Positions 27,013 to 36,410 of a DNA stretch of 64,000 nucleotides are shown here, in pieces; the first letter of the stretch is position 1; each line of letters starts with the position of its first letter. This stretch comes from Streptomyces sp. NBC_01235 (GTDB lineage Bacteria > Actinomycetota > Actinomycetes > Streptomycetales > Streptomycetaceae). The stretch spans positions 10,912,001 through 10,976,000 of the forward strand of contig NZ_CP108513.1 of assembly GCF_035989285.1 (NCBI RefSeq), written 5' to 3'. Both the position numbers and the translations under genes were made by a program. Under the pieces are notes generated by a model, which ran no database searches, was not told the DNA's origin, and worked only from the letters and a program-made list of their open reading frames with translations.

Positions 27013-27105
27013 TGTTGTGGATCGTCCGGCGGGGTGGTTTTGGCGATGAGTTCAGCGTCCTCGAACGGTCTACCCAGCGACACGACCGTTCTCGACAGGA
27101 GTGCC

Positions 27106-27474
27106 ATGTCCACCATTCAGCCAGTGATCGTGACTGCCGACCAGGACGTTCTGCTCGGCTTCTATACGAAATTGTTCGGCGCTGAGGAGATCTTCCGGGT
27201 GCCGGAGGAAGGCCCGGTCTTCTACCTCGGCTTGCGCATCGGCGACACCGACCTCGGGCTGGTGGCCAAGGCGAACCCGGGGACTGGGGCGGCGTCGCGG
27301 ATCCTGCTCAGCATCGGTGTCGACGACGTCGACGAGACGCTCGGCCGGGTGGCGGCGCTGGGCGGCTCGGTCCGCGGCGGCCCCAACGACATGCCGTGGG
27401 GACAGCGCGTCGCCCACATCCAGGACCCAGACGGCAACCCGGTGAACCTCACTCAGCCGATCCCGGCGCAGTGA
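27106..27474 (+). CDS. VOC superfamily protein (glyoxalase/bleomycin-resistance-like)
   Basis: 122 residues from ATG 27106, which follows AGGAG five bases upstream. A compact two-module VOC protein: STIQPVIVTADQDVLLGFYT, EEGPVFYLGLRIGDTDLGLV, ILLSIGVDDVDETLGRVAAL and GQRVAHIQDPDGNPVNLTQP. The final D-P-D-G-N-P motif is typical of antibiotic-binding and dioxygenase-like members. It stands alone between repeat copies A and C, consistent with mobilisation as a cargo gene. Confidence 0.85.
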   Translation: MSTIQPVIVTADQDVLLGFYTKLFGAEEIFRVPEEGPVFYLGLRIGDTDLGLVAKANPGTGAASRILLSIGVDDVDETLGRVAALGGSVRGGPNDMPWGQRVAHIQDPDGNPVNLTQPIPAQ

Positions 27475-27483
27475 CGCTGTTCT

Positions 27484-27506
27484 GGGTGCTTGTGCTGGTC
27501 GTGGGC
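27484..27506 (+). repeat. Dispersed repeat, copy C (partial)
   Basis: Matches the first 23 bases of copy A with one change and lies 10 bases after the VOC stop codon. Confidence 0.7.
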
Positions 27507-27521
27507 TACCTGCGGTTGAGA

Positions 27522-28350
27522 TCAATTGTCGGTAGTGGCCTCGATGTTCGTCAGGACGAGCAGCGCGCGAAGCAGGTGGGTGGCGCGGGTGGGGTCGGTG
27601 CGGAGCTTGGTGAGGATCCGCCAGTTCTTCAGGCGGGCAAAGCCGCGTTCGACGGGGAGGCGTCCGGCGGGGAGGCGTCCGGCGGCCAGGACACGGTTGG
27701 CCTCCTTCTCGGCGGATGCGAGCTTGCGGGCGCGGGTGGCCTTGAAGCCGGTGACGACCACGGGATCGTCCCCCTCGTCGTCCAGGCCGATAAAGCCCAG
27801 GTCGGCCAGGGCGCCGAGGCCGCCAGCGCGCAGGTGGGCCGGATGCGGTCGCGGCGGGCGGCGGTGAGGTTGTGGGTGCGGCCGGGCCGGGCGGCCGATA
27901 TCCACACCAGACGGCCCCGCTCGTCGGTCAGCGCGATCACGTGCAGGCCGTGGCGGCGATGCTTGCCGCAGTAGTTCGGGCGGTTCGCCTTGCCGGTGCG
28001 GCGCTGGGTGGGGATGAGGGTGCCGTCGATCAGGACGACCTCGCAGCCCCGCCGGGCGGTCTTCTTCAGGGCGCAGTCCAGGCGGGGGGCCTTCGCGGCC
28101 AGCAGGTGGATCAGCTCGTCGCGCCAGCGCCGGATGGTGGTGGTGGAGATGTCGTTGCCGCCGGCCATGTCGGCCAGGCGCTGATCGTGTCGCAGCACGG
28201 CCAGGACGATCACCGCGATCCTCCCGGCGGCAGCGCCCGCCATCTCGACCGTATCGCTTTGAGATGGCGTCGCAGCAGGTCGGTGAGGTAGCTCAGGGTG
28301 TGCGTGGACAGCGGCAGGCGGCACTGGTAGACCAGGGACACGGTGTCCCC
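27522..28350 (-). pseudogene. IS5-family transposase, frameshifted
   Basis: Two frames read leftward form most of a transposase: GRIAVIVLAVLRHDQRLADM, STTTIRRWRDELIHLLAAKA, VVLIDGTLIPTQRRTGKANR (first catalytic Asp), HGLHVIALTDERGRLVWISA, then after a shift near 27870 ADLGFIGLDDEGDDPVVVTG and ERGFARLKNWRILTKLRTDP. The DDE residues are present, but no single frame is intact. The N-terminus lies in a third frame near 28340 (VSLVYQCRLPLSTHTLSYLT). Confidence 0.8.
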
Positions 28351-28432
28351 AGCGTGCTCTTTGGTTTTCGTCACACAATTCCAACAGCCGCCGGGGGCAC
28401 CTTGGTTACGCCCCGATCGCCGCGCGGACCAG

Positions 28433-28888
28433 TCACGGGCGGGTGGTTAACTTCCCGTCGGGTCGTTTGTGCAGCCAGCCGCGGTCGGCCAGCTTCGTGA
28501 GCTTCCCACGCAGCGGCTCCAGCTTGCCCCTCATCCCGGTGTCCAAGCCCAGCACCTCGCCGATCTGCCGGGTGGAGACCGGGCCGGCGGCCTGCCGCAT
28601 GGCGGTCAGGATGCGCTGGTACACCGCCGACAGTGCGGACTCAGCCACCCCCGGCCCACGGTCCGGGACCAGCCGCACCGCCCGACCTGTCAACTGGACC
28701 ACCGGCGACCCGGCCTCCGTGCGCTCGTCGGCGAGCTGCTCGCTCATCTGCTGCCACATCCGCTCGGCCACGGCCAGCTCATCGCGCTCAGCTCGTACCT
28801 CCGACAGCTGCTTGACCAGCTGTTCTTCGAGTCCGTCCAGCTCCGCACGCCGCGCGGCGATCCGCTCCAACACCTCGGGATCCATCAT
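28433..28888 (-). CDS. Coiled-coil winged-helix protein associated with transposons
   Basis: 151 residues. An N-terminal coiled coil (VLERIAARRAELDGLEEQLV, LSEVRAERDELAVAERMWQQ) leads through a linker into a winged helix-like end (SAVYQRILTAMRQAAGPVST, QIGEVLGLDTGMRGKLEPLR, LADRGWLHKRPDGK). Proteins of this build sit beside transposases in Streptomyces; the C-terminal half recurs next to the ISKra4 transposase at 30739. Role unknown, perhaps DNA binding. Confidence 0.65.
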   Translation of the reverse strand: MMDPEVLERIAARRAELDGLEEQLVKQLSEVRAERDELAVAERMWQQMSEQLADERTEAGSPVVQLTGRAVRLVPDRGPGVAESALSAVYQRILTAMRQAAGPVSTRQIGEVLGLDTGMRGKLEPLRGKLTKLADRGWLHKRPDGKLTTRP

Positions 28889-29234
28889 GGGCCGCAGCGT
28901 AGGAGCGGCACCCGCGACGACGGCCGGGAATCCTCAAACCCACCCCTGCCCACGATCTACACCCCAGACTGCCGCCCACGACCAGCACGAGCACCCCGAA
29001 ACGACCTCACACCAGCACCCTGACCTGCTACTTCAAGCTGGCTCAGCTTCAACGGATCTTGACGGCGCCCGGCCACGGTCCGCATGGGGCCGTGGCCGGG
29101 TGTGATCGACGTGTCCGTCAGGGTTGCCCTATGGGGGCGTGGCTCGCTTCCGAGGCCCGCCGCCTGTTCCCCGCGCCTCCGCGTCGCGGGGATGGGATGG
29201 CCCCTGCCAACGGCTGCCGCCATCGGCAGTTGCA
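28889..29234. other. Intergenic, holds repeat copy B
   Basis: Apart from the inverted repeat at 28965-28996 nothing is recognisable. The sequence probably includes the outer end of the element carrying the coiled-coil gene. Confidence 0.5.
28965..28996 (-). repeat. Dispersed 32-bp repeat, copy B (inverted)
   Basis: Reverse complement of copy A at 26981-27012, identical over about 31 bases; 77 bases upstream of the coiled-coil gene start. Confidence 0.75.
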
Positions 29235-30444
29235 CTACTGGGGGTGTGAGGGTCGGCCCTCGCACAGCCCGGTCTCAACGGCGGCCTTCATGTCGGCGTC
29301 CTGCGCGTCCGTGCCACCGGGGTCGAGGTTCACCATGACCGTGGCCTGCCGGCCGTCGACCGTAGCGCCGCCGGCGGTCTGGTAGCCGAAGATGTCGCCG
29401 CCGTGCCCCCAGTAAAGGCCGCCGCAGGGCAGCGGCCTGCTCTCCAGGCCCAGGCCGTAGGCCCGGCCGTCGTCACTGCCGGTCGGCCGGGTCTTCATCA
29501 TCGCGGTGAGCTGGGCCGGACGCAGCAGCCTGCCGCGTACGAGTGCGTCCAGGAACCGGTTGAGGTCGGAAGCGCTGGAGATCATCTCGCCGGATGCGCC
29601 CGCGATGGACGGGTTGATCGCGGTGAGATCCATGAGCGGGGCATCCTCACCGGGGCGTACGTATCCGCGCGGGTGCGGTCCGGGGATCGCCGTGTCCTCA
29701 CCCGGCACAGACGTGTCGTGCAGGCCGAGCGGCGTGATGATGCGCCGGCGGATCTCCTTGTCGTAGGGGTGGCCGGTCACCTTCTCGATGAGCATGCCGG
29801 CCAGCAGGTAGTTGGTGTTGGAGTAGTGCCATTCGGAGCCGGGCTTCGCGCCGGGCTTGTCAAAGGTCGGGGGATGGGCGAGCGCGAGGTTTACCAGGTC
29901 ACGGGTGTCGTGGTGGGCGAGCGGGTCCTCGAGAATCTGCTGCGGGTTGAGGTAGTCGAGGTAGTCGGGCAGGCCGCTGGAGTGCTGGAGCAGCTGGCGG
30001 ACGGTGATTTCCCGCCCGTCGTTGCCCTGGCCACGGACGACACCGGGCAGGTAGCGCTCCACCGGTGCGTCGAGGGCGACGCGGTGCTCTCCCACCAGTT
30101 GGAGCACGACGGTGGCCACGAACGGCTTGGTCATGCTGCCGATCCGGAACCTGCTGTCGCCGCGCATCGGCACCTGGCTTGTCACGTCCGCGACGCCGCT
30201 GGTCAGCGCCGTGCTGTCGTGCCGGTTTCGGACCTACGAGTGCTCCGGGCCCACCGTCGACGGTGGTCAGTCGGTGCAGAAGGTCACGCAGCCGCGGATC
30301 GTCGGAGGTGTTGGCGGACCGTGCGGCGGTGGTCTTGGTCGCAGTACCCGCGAAGGCGGAGTTACCCGGCAGCGCGCCTCCCGCGACGCCGATCGCGACG
30401 GCCAGGGTGAGTGCGCCACCCAGCGCACGCTTGTGCTTGATCAC
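29235..30444 (-). pseudogene. Secreted serine hydrolase (class C beta-lactamase/DD-peptidase fold), one frameshift
   Basis: GTG 30444 follows GGAGG by eight bases and encodes a signal peptide (IKHKRALGGALTLAVAIGVA, GGALPGNSAFA). Near 30225 the frame shifts by one base; the main domain then reads DSRFRIGSMTKPFVATVVLQ with the SxxK motif (SMTK), LLQHSSGLPDYLDY, WHYSNTNYLLAGMLIEKV with the Y-x-N motif, and GGLYWGHGGDIFGYQT with the HxG motif. All three catalytic motifs are intact, so one restored base would give a normal ~400-residue D-alanyl-D-alanine carboxypeptidase/esterase-like secreted enzyme. Confidence 0.85.
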
Positions 30445-30738
30445 GTGTTTTTCCTCCGTCGTAGTAGCAAGATCACTGCAGCTGCGGCGGCTGGCTACGA
30501 GGAGCTCTTCACGCCCGCCGTTCCCTTGCCACCTCACGATGCCCGAACGGAGCCGGCCACCGCGATGGAGAGATCATCCGGATCGGTGGTGGGGATAACC
30601 CCCGGTAAGGCCCAATGACTGAACTTGCCTATGCCAGGCCTGACCTGAGGCCGACCGAACCGTCGTTGCCCGCGCGTCGTCGTCTGCCGGGCGAGGACAC
30701 CATCGAAGTCACCTTGCAGAGCCGCGAACCAGTCCGAG

Positions 30739-31063
30739 GTGCTTGTGGGTGTCGAGTCTCTCGATGACAGGCGGGTGAACGGCTCGCGTCGGCGTATGCG
30801 GGGGGCCGAGCGGCAGGTCATCGGGGTGCTGACGGTGCCGAACTGGCAGCCCGGGATGGGGCCGCAGGTCCTGCCACGGGTGTATCGGGACATTCTGGAG
30901 GTGGTGTCGGACGCATCAGGCCCGGTCCGCGCCAAGCAGATCGTGCCGAGGATCGGCCTGCCGGCAGAGACCGGGAAGATCGAGGGCACACGGTCGAAGC
31001 TGAAGCGTCTGGTGGAACGGGGCTGGCTGGACGAGGACACCCCGGGCATGTTCACCCTCCGCC
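30739..31063 (+). pseudogene. Winged-helix remnant fused to an ISKra4-like transposase
   Basis: Residues LPRVYRDILEVVSDASGPVR, KQIVPRIGLPAETGKIEGTR and LKRLVERGWLDEDTPGMFTL parallel the C-terminal half of the coiled-coil protein at 28433-28888. The coiled-coil half is missing. The frame ends by running into transposase sequence. Confidence 0.5.
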
Positions 31064-31701
31064 CGAGCAGGTCATCGCCGACGCCTTCGGCCAGGCCGAA
31101 GCCCGCGTCCCGGAGCACCTGCGCTCGTGGGTCGTCCTGGTCGACGGCGCTCGCCACCAGCTTGACCTGATCAGTGACGAGACCGCCCGACGCGGCGTCA
31201 CGGTGCACGTGCTGGTGGACTTCGTGCACGTCGCCCAGTACGCCTGGGCCGCCGCCCACGCCTTCCACAAACCGGGCACCACCGAGGCCGAGGCATGGGC
31301 GGCAGACCATCTGACCGCGATCCTCGCGGGCCACGCCGCACGGACCGCCCACGACATGACCGCACAGGCCACCCGGGAGCACCTGTCGACCGCCCGGCGC
31401 GAGGCCGTCGACGCCTGCCACCGCCACCTGACCGGACACCTCGACCAGCCCCGCTACGACACAGCAGCTCGACAGCGGCTGGCCGATCGCCACCGGCGCA
31501 GTCGAGGGCGCCTGCCGCAACCTGATCGCCGACCGCCTCGACATCACCGGCACCCGTTGGCGCCTGCCCGGAGCGGAAGCCGTCCTGCGACTGCGTGCCA
31601 TCGTCTCCAACGGAGACCTCGCCCCCTACTGGCGCTTCCATGCCGCCCGCGAGCCCGCACGCCTCTACCCCGACCAGCAGACCTACGTCCTCACCGCTTG
31701 A
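31064..31701 (+). pseudogene. ISKra4-family transposase, C-terminal half
   Basis: Frames give EHLRSWVVLVDGARHQLDLI, TVHVLVDFVHVAQYAWAAAH, EAWAADHLTAILAGHAARTA, then after a shift near 31460 ATGAVEGACRNLIADRLDIT and GAEAVLRLRAIVSNGDLAPY and a normal end. D (LVDGAR), D (VDFVH) and E (GAVEGACR) of the DDE set are visible. The N-terminal half is absent. Confidence 0.75.
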
Positions 31702-31987
31702 TCGCGACCGTCACTCGAAACGAACCGCACCCCACCACTTCAGCAGCCTCCAAGGGTCCGGCATAGGGCGTGAATACACAGCCTGAGCGGACTGCCTGAA
31801 GGTGTCCCGCAAACGCTGGCAGGACGCGCGGCCGGGTTGGTGTCCGGCGGCGGCCTTTGCTGGTGTGGGGCCGGACAGGACTGCGTCGAGGTCGTGAACC
31901 GATCCCCACCATGCTCCGCCGGAACCGCCCGCCCCCCGTGGTCGTCTTGTGCGCTGACTGTGTGCGAAGCGGGATGTGGGGGACGTT

Positions 31988-33112
31988 GTGACTCGGAACG
32001 TGACGAAGGCCGGTCTCATGATGGTGGCCATGGTGACGGTGCTCGGGACTTCGGCCTGCGGCGGGGAAGCCGGCGCTGCGGCCGGGAAGAGCGGCGGGAC
32101 GCGCTCCGCGCACGGGAACGGGGAGTCCGTGGCGCCGTCCGGGGACGGGGTGTCGTCCGGCTCGGCGACGACGTCTGGCGGCGCCGTGGGGAAGTTGTCC
32201 GGGGTCGCGCAGGCCGCGGCGGCGCCCGTCACCCGGCAGGTGCCGTGGAACCTGGACATCCTGGATCAGCGGTCGCGGCCCCTCAACGGGAAGTTCACCA
32301 CCACCGCCACGGGCAAGGGCGTTCACGTCTATGTGATCGACACCGGGATGGACATCGCCCACAAGGAGTTCGGTGGACGCGCCCACCTCGGCGCCGACTT
32401 CGTGGGTCCGAAGGACTCCGGTGACTGCTTCAGTGAGGAGGGGACCGGCCACGGCACGTTCGTCGCGGGCGTCATCGGCGGGGCGAAGTACGGGGTGGCG
32501 CCCAAGGCGGAGCTCGTACGGGTCCAGGGCATCCTGTGCGAGAGCGGAGGCGGCGGCTCCCCGGCGGCGGCCGAGGCGGCCTTGGTGAACTCGGTCAAGT
32601 GGGTCACCGCGCACGCGCAGAAGCCCGCGGTGGTGAACATGTCACTCAACCTCGACCACCGGTCGTCGGCCCTGGAGTCTGCCGTGAAGAAGATGGTCGA
32701 CGCGGGGATCCCGACGGTGGTGTCGGCAGGCAACTTCCATGACGACGCCTGCAAGCACTCCCCGGCCGGCGTCCCCGGCACGATCGTTGTGGCGGCCTCC
32801 ACCTCGAACGACCGCGTGTGGAGCGACGGCGGCTCCTACGGCTCGGGTTACGGACGGTGCGTGGACCTGTACGCCCCCGGCCAGAAGGTGACCGCCGCCC
32901 TCGCCGGCGGCGGTACGGTCACGGAGAACGTCGGCGCGACATCCTGGGCCGCGCCGCATGCGACTGGCGTGATCGCGCTGTACCTGTCAGCACACCCCCA
33001 CGCCACAGCCCACGAGGTCCACGTCTGGCTCGACCACACGGCCACCCGTGGTGTCGTGCGCGGCGTCCGCTCCGACACCCCCAACCGGCTGCTCAACACC
33101 GGCGGCCTCTGA
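31988..33112 (+). CDS. Subtilisin-like serine protease (S8), probable lipoprotein
   Basis: 374 residues from GTG 31988 (GGGGGA four bases upstream). A hydrophobic leader ends at LGTSAC followed by GG, a lipobox-like cysteine near residue 24, then a 60-residue Gly/Ser/Ala-rich linker. The peptidase S8 domain has the triad D118 in YVIDTGMD, H155 in GTGHGTFVAG and S319 in GATSWAAPHATG, with the oxyanion asparagine in VVSAGNF. There is no I9 propeptide, unlike most proteinase K-type enzymes. Likely tethered on the outside of the membrane and cleaving extracellular or envelope proteins. A terminator hairpin follows. Confidence 0.9.
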   Translation: MTRNVTKAGLMMVAMVTVLGTSACGGEAGAAAGKSGGTRSAHGNGESVAPSGDGVSSGSATTSGGAVGKLSGVAQAAAAPVTRQVPWNLDILDQRSRPLNGKFTTTATGKGVHVYVIDTGMDIAHKEFGGRAHLGADFVGPKDSGDCFSEEGTGHGTFVAGVIGGAKYGVAPKAELVRVQGILCESGGGGSPAAAEAALVNSVKWVTAHAQKPAVVNMSLNLDHRSSALESAVKKMVDAGIPTVVSAGNFHDDACKHSPAGVPGTIVVAASTSNDRVWSDGGSYGSGYGRCVDLYAPGQKVTAALAGGGTVTENVGATSWAAPHATGVIALYLSAHPHATAHEVHVWLDHTATRGVVRGVRSDTPNRLLNTGGL

Positions 33113-33169
33113 CCCGCACCGGCCGCGAGTCAGCTGACCATTTGATCGACGGTGACAAGATTGAGCACG

Positions 33170-33206
33170 GGGGTGGCCTCCGAAGGCGCCTGTCCGAGGC
33201 CACCCC
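33170..33206 (+). terminator. Terminator hairpin after the S8 protease
   Basis: Eleven-base perfect arms GGGGTGGCCTC (33170-33180) and its complement (33196-33206) around a 15-base loop, 57 bases beyond the stop codon. Confidence 0.7.
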
Positions 33207-33340
33207 GCAGCTGCGGACCCACCATCAGACCGCCTCGACGACTGCATCTCGGGCGTTAAGTCACATGATCGCTCTGCCGACGGGCGGGGTCTGGCGGGAA
33301 GGACTCACCACACCATGGTCGCGGTGTCCTGTCCTTCCTA

Positions 33341-34949
33341 CTACTGACCTTTTCGGATTGGCTTCGGGGGGTCTGAATCGAGGGTCAGTCCGGTTTCGGT
33401 GAGGCAGCCGTCGATGAGTTCGGGATGGTGCTGGATGCGGGCGAGTCCTCGGCGGAGGGTTCGGGTGAGGTGGTCGGGGTCGGTGAATGCGGCGTTGGTC
33501 ATCGGCCCGCGTCGCAGCAGAGACCAGATGCCCTCAACGGGATTCAAGTCCGGGCTGTAGGAGGGAAGTTGGATGATGGTGAGCCATTCGTGGCCGGCCG
33601 CGTACTTCCTCATCCCGGCGGCACGATGGGTGGTGAAGTCGATCCGGGGCGCGGTTCCGGTCTCGTCGACCGTCCGTTTCCCCGGACCGCTTCCCGCACC
33701 CGGCGTGCCCGTTTCCGAGCCCACCGGGCGCTCCACAAGCCCTGTTCAGGGTCTGTGTGTTGTCTTCATTCCAGGCTGGGCCACGGGTTCGGGATGACTG
33801 CTCCCCGGTAGCGGTAACGCGTGGTGGTTACCTTTGACGGGTTGAACAGTGGTCTTTCCTCCGAGGCCGGCCACCATCCGACGTCGCAGTGGCGGCGGCG
33901 GAGGGCTTCCAGGTGGATCGGTGGTGTTTGCGGCGCAACCAGCTCCCGAACCGGGACACTTACGGGGCGTCAGACAGCGGTTCCTCTCGCACGCCTTCTC
34001 CTCGCTGCTTGCCGGACCCAGGCCGTCTGACAGAGCCGACCCGTCCCGTACTTTGTCAGGGCTGCTTACCGCCGCCACGTGCGTTCCCACACGACGACTG
34101 CCCTCAGCTTCACCCGGCGGCTGCGACCGCCCGGCGGTGGAGTCCTTTCACCCCCACTCGATTCCCTAGCGCCTCGTGGCGCACTTGAGGTTGTCCCAGA
34201 CCAGCACGATCGGGCCGCCGAGCTGCTGGTGTGCGGCGTCGAGCAGAGCGGCGTAGGCGGTCTCGGTGAAGCCCTTGCGCCGACCTTTGGCGGGACCACC
34301 GTCGAGGTGGATGCGGTAGTTCAGCCGGGACCGGTGGCCGGGCTTGGTGCAGATCATTCCCGTCATGGAGACGCGTTTGGTGCCTGCGGCGGTGACCCGC
34401 ACGACGGGCGTGTGGCCTCGTCGGCCCCAGGTTGGGCCCTTGGGCGGCCTCAGCCCCTGGCCCGCTTCGTCTTCGAAGCAGAGCCATCGTCCTTCCAGGC
34501 GGCGATCTTCTCCTCGTCGCGCGCGGTGGCCTTGCGGGAGGGGATCTGCACGCTCCAGCCGATGCGGTGCAGCAGCAGGCCCAGCCTGGCCAGGGTGTAC
34601 GCGACACCGAACCGGCGGCGCACGATCTCGGCGATCCGGGCCAGCGTCCAGCGCTGGTCACTCCAGCCGGAAGCGGCCGGGCCGGCATTCAACACCGTCT
34701 CCAGCACGCGGAGTTGTCCCGCATCGAGCTTGCAGCGGGCGCCGCCGGGTCCTGTGGAGGCCAGAGCCTGCCGCCCCCTGAAGTCAACGCCCGACGCCGG
34801 CGGTTCGCCGACATCCGGGTCACCCTGAACCGTCGGGCCACCTCCCGGTCACTGGCCCCGGCTTCGATCAGATCAGCGGCTGCGAGCCGGACTTGCTCAC
34901 GCCGAGCCCGTTCCTCGGCCGTCGATCCACCGCCATCGGGATACCTCAT
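33341..34949 (-). pseudogene. IS630-family transposase, frameshifted and interrupted by an intron-like insert
   Basis: Read leftward from ATG 34949: [40 protein letters not shown], then (shift near 34730) GWSDQRWTLARIAEIVRRRF, then (shift near 34480) LCFEDEAGQGLRPPKGPTWG, TGMICTKPGHRSRLNYRIHL and PIVLVWDNL, where the frame stops at a 552-bp insert. Beyond the insert it resumes THRAAGMRKYAAGHEWLTII, LPSYSPDLNPVEGIWSLLRR and ends at 33341. Removing the insert fuses WDNLNTHRAAGM in perfect frame. The two other frameshifts mean the element is dead regardless. Confidence 0.8.
33633..34184 (-). mobile_element. Group II intron-like insertion, 552 bp, lacking its reverse transcriptase
   Basis: The insert begins GTGCGCC on the minus strand, the canonical GUGYG 5' end of group II introns (the same first seven bases as Ll.LtrB, from memory), and ends in AC, the usual AY 3' end. 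Its 5' portion has group II domain I-like segments (GGGGGTGAAAGGACTCCACC, GGGTGAAGCTGAGGGCAG, GGGAACGCACG). Near the 3' end an open frame (RPVGSETGTPGAGSGPGK) looks like the start of an intron-encoded protein fused to the tail, so the reverse transcriptase was probably deleted. A possible domain VI stem with a bulged A lies just before the end; domain V is not convincing by eye. Excision would restore the IS630 frame exactly. Confidence 0.65.
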
Positions 34950-34980
34950 TCTCTCGGCACGGCGCGGCCCACGAACGCCG

Positions 34981-35550
34981 TCATGTGCCGTGCCCGGCCT
35001 CCTGGTGTAGGCCGTGAGCATCTCTGCGCGAGATCCGGTACAGCACACAGCGGCGAAGTGGTCCCTCGGGCACGCTCGGATCCTCGAAGTCGCCGGCCGG
35101 GTCCCGGGTCATGCCTATCCGGCGCATCACTGCCTGGGAACGCAGGTTGTGGACGGTCGTCGACGCCACCACTTCCGGCAGCCCGAGCACCTCGAAGCCG
35201 AAAGCCAGGCAGGCCAGGGCGGCCTCAGTGGCGTAGCCGTGGCCCCACGCCGAACGCATCAACCGCCAACCGATATCCACCCCTGCGAACGGCATGTCCT
35301 CGCCCACCTCGTCCAAGCCGGCACGGCCGATGAACTCACCAGTCTTCCGTGCTTCGAGCGCCCACCATCCAAAACCTCGCTCGTCAAACTCGGCCTGCAT
35401 GAGTGCCACCGCGGCATCGCTTTGATCCCGCGTCAGCAGTTCCCCCAGGTGTTCTCGGACTTCAGGATCGGCGTTCATGGCCGCCCACGGTCCGAGGTCG
35501 GACTCCCGCCACCGGCGGAGCAGAAGACGATCGGTGCGCAGCTCTGGCAT
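34981..35550 (-). CDS. GNAT family N-acetyltransferase (RimJ/RimL-like)
   Basis: 189 residues. N-terminal [20 protein letters not shown], central [20 protein letters not shown], acetyl-CoA-binding region [20 protein letters not shown] (the R-x-x-G-x-G-like loop is SAWGHGYA) and [20 protein letters not shown] with the conserved N...S..V at the C-terminal strand. Members acetylate protein N-termini or small amines and some give antibiotic resistance. The end is close to the IS630 start; ATG 35550. Confidence 0.88.
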   Translation of the reverse strand: MPELRTDRLLLRRWRESDLGPWAAMNADPEVREHLGELLTRDQSDAAVALMQAEFDERGFGWWALEARKTGEFIGRAGLDEVGEDMPFAGVDIGWRLMRSAWGHGYATEAALACLAFGFEVLGLPEVVASTTVHNLRSQAVMRRIGMTRDPAGDFEDPSVPEGPLRRCVLYRISRRDAHGLHQEAGHGT

Positions 35551-35763
35551 GCCACTCAGCCAACCCGATCAAGATCAGGGTGTCGATCGGTCATGTCGAA
35601 CCCTACGGTGCTCGTTCATGCCAGACCCGCTGTGCAGACCCTCACGGCCTACACCACCCGGCGGGACTCCAACCCGTCACGACACGACGTAACCCGCACC
35701 GTTAAAGATCTCTAGCCGGCCACTCTGAGCGTCGCAGTTGGCTGGCCCAACGAGCCCCCTGGG

Positions 35764-36192
35764 TCAGCAGTTGATGGGGGGATTACCGGAAGCGACTCGG
35801 CAGAAGTCCGACCCGAGTCCGCCGTTGACGGTGCCGGCGTTCGGGCCGACGAAGATGAAGTCGCCGTCGGCGCCTCCGAGGATCCTGCCAGTCGCCGTGG
35901 TACCGGCGTCGGCCGTGATGAAGTCGCCACCGGCGCCGCCGTCGACGGTGCCGGCAACGATGCCGTTGATGACGATGTAGTCGCTCCCGCCCAAGCCGTT
36001 GACGCTTTCGCCCAAGGCAAGGGCGCCGCAGCTGATGTTGTCGGAGCCGGCAGTACCACTGACGGTCGTACCGGACACCGGACGGCCGTTGACCGTACAT
36101 GAAGTCAGGGCTTGTGCAGGCGTTGCGGTCAGGGCGAGGGGAGCGGCCACGAGGGTGGCGGCGCAGAGCGTACGCATCGCATGTCTGATCAT
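35764..36192 (-). CDS. Secreted protein with RTX-like GG-x-G-x-D repeats
   Basis: 142 residues. Signal peptide MRTLCAATLVAAPLALTATP with cleavage near AQA; start may be ATG 36192 or 36177. The mature part carries irregular nonapeptide-like units (VNGLGGSDYIVINGI, VDGGAGGDFITADAG, LGGADGDFIFVGPN, VNGGLGSDFCRV) that resemble the GGxGxDxUx calcium-binding beta-roll of haemolysin-type proteins. Four cysteines, two near each end, may form disulfides. Such small secreted beta-roll proteins are common in Streptomyces; their role is unknown, possibly calcium-dependent folding outside the cell. Confidence 0.82.
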   Translation of the reverse strand: MIRHAMRTLCAATLVAAPLALTATPAQALTSCTVNGRPVSGTTVSGTAGSDNISCGALALGESVNGLGGSDYIVINGIVAGTVDGGAGGDFITADAGTTATGRILGGADGDFIFVGPNAGTVNGGLGSDFCRVASGNPPINC

Positions 36193-36223
36193 GTAATGAG
36201 TGGCTCATGATGATTTCATGATC
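36187..36223. promoter_or_regulatory. Inverted repeat over the start of the RTX-like gene
   Basis: GATCATG (36187-36193) and its complement CATGATC (36217-36223) flank a further CATGATGA. The element spans the translation start and the region just upstream, so it could be an operator or a leader hairpin. Confidence 0.35.
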
Positions 36224-36410
36224 GCAATGCTGCACCATCGGTGTCGCCACCGTTCGGGGCAGTCTGCCGCCCGGACGGGCCACCGAGGCTGACGGTCAGA
36301 TGATCGGGGTTTGTGGCTGTTGTCCGGGCCGGAGCCCGGGGTCCATCCCGCAGGTTCCCAATCTGGGACCTGCGGGAACCGCCACACCGACGACGCCGAC
36401 GCACGGAAGT

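Noticed and set aside
31691..32614. Minus-strand 307-codon frame over the start of the protease
   Set aside because: Antisense shadow of the S8 protease leader and catalytic domain.
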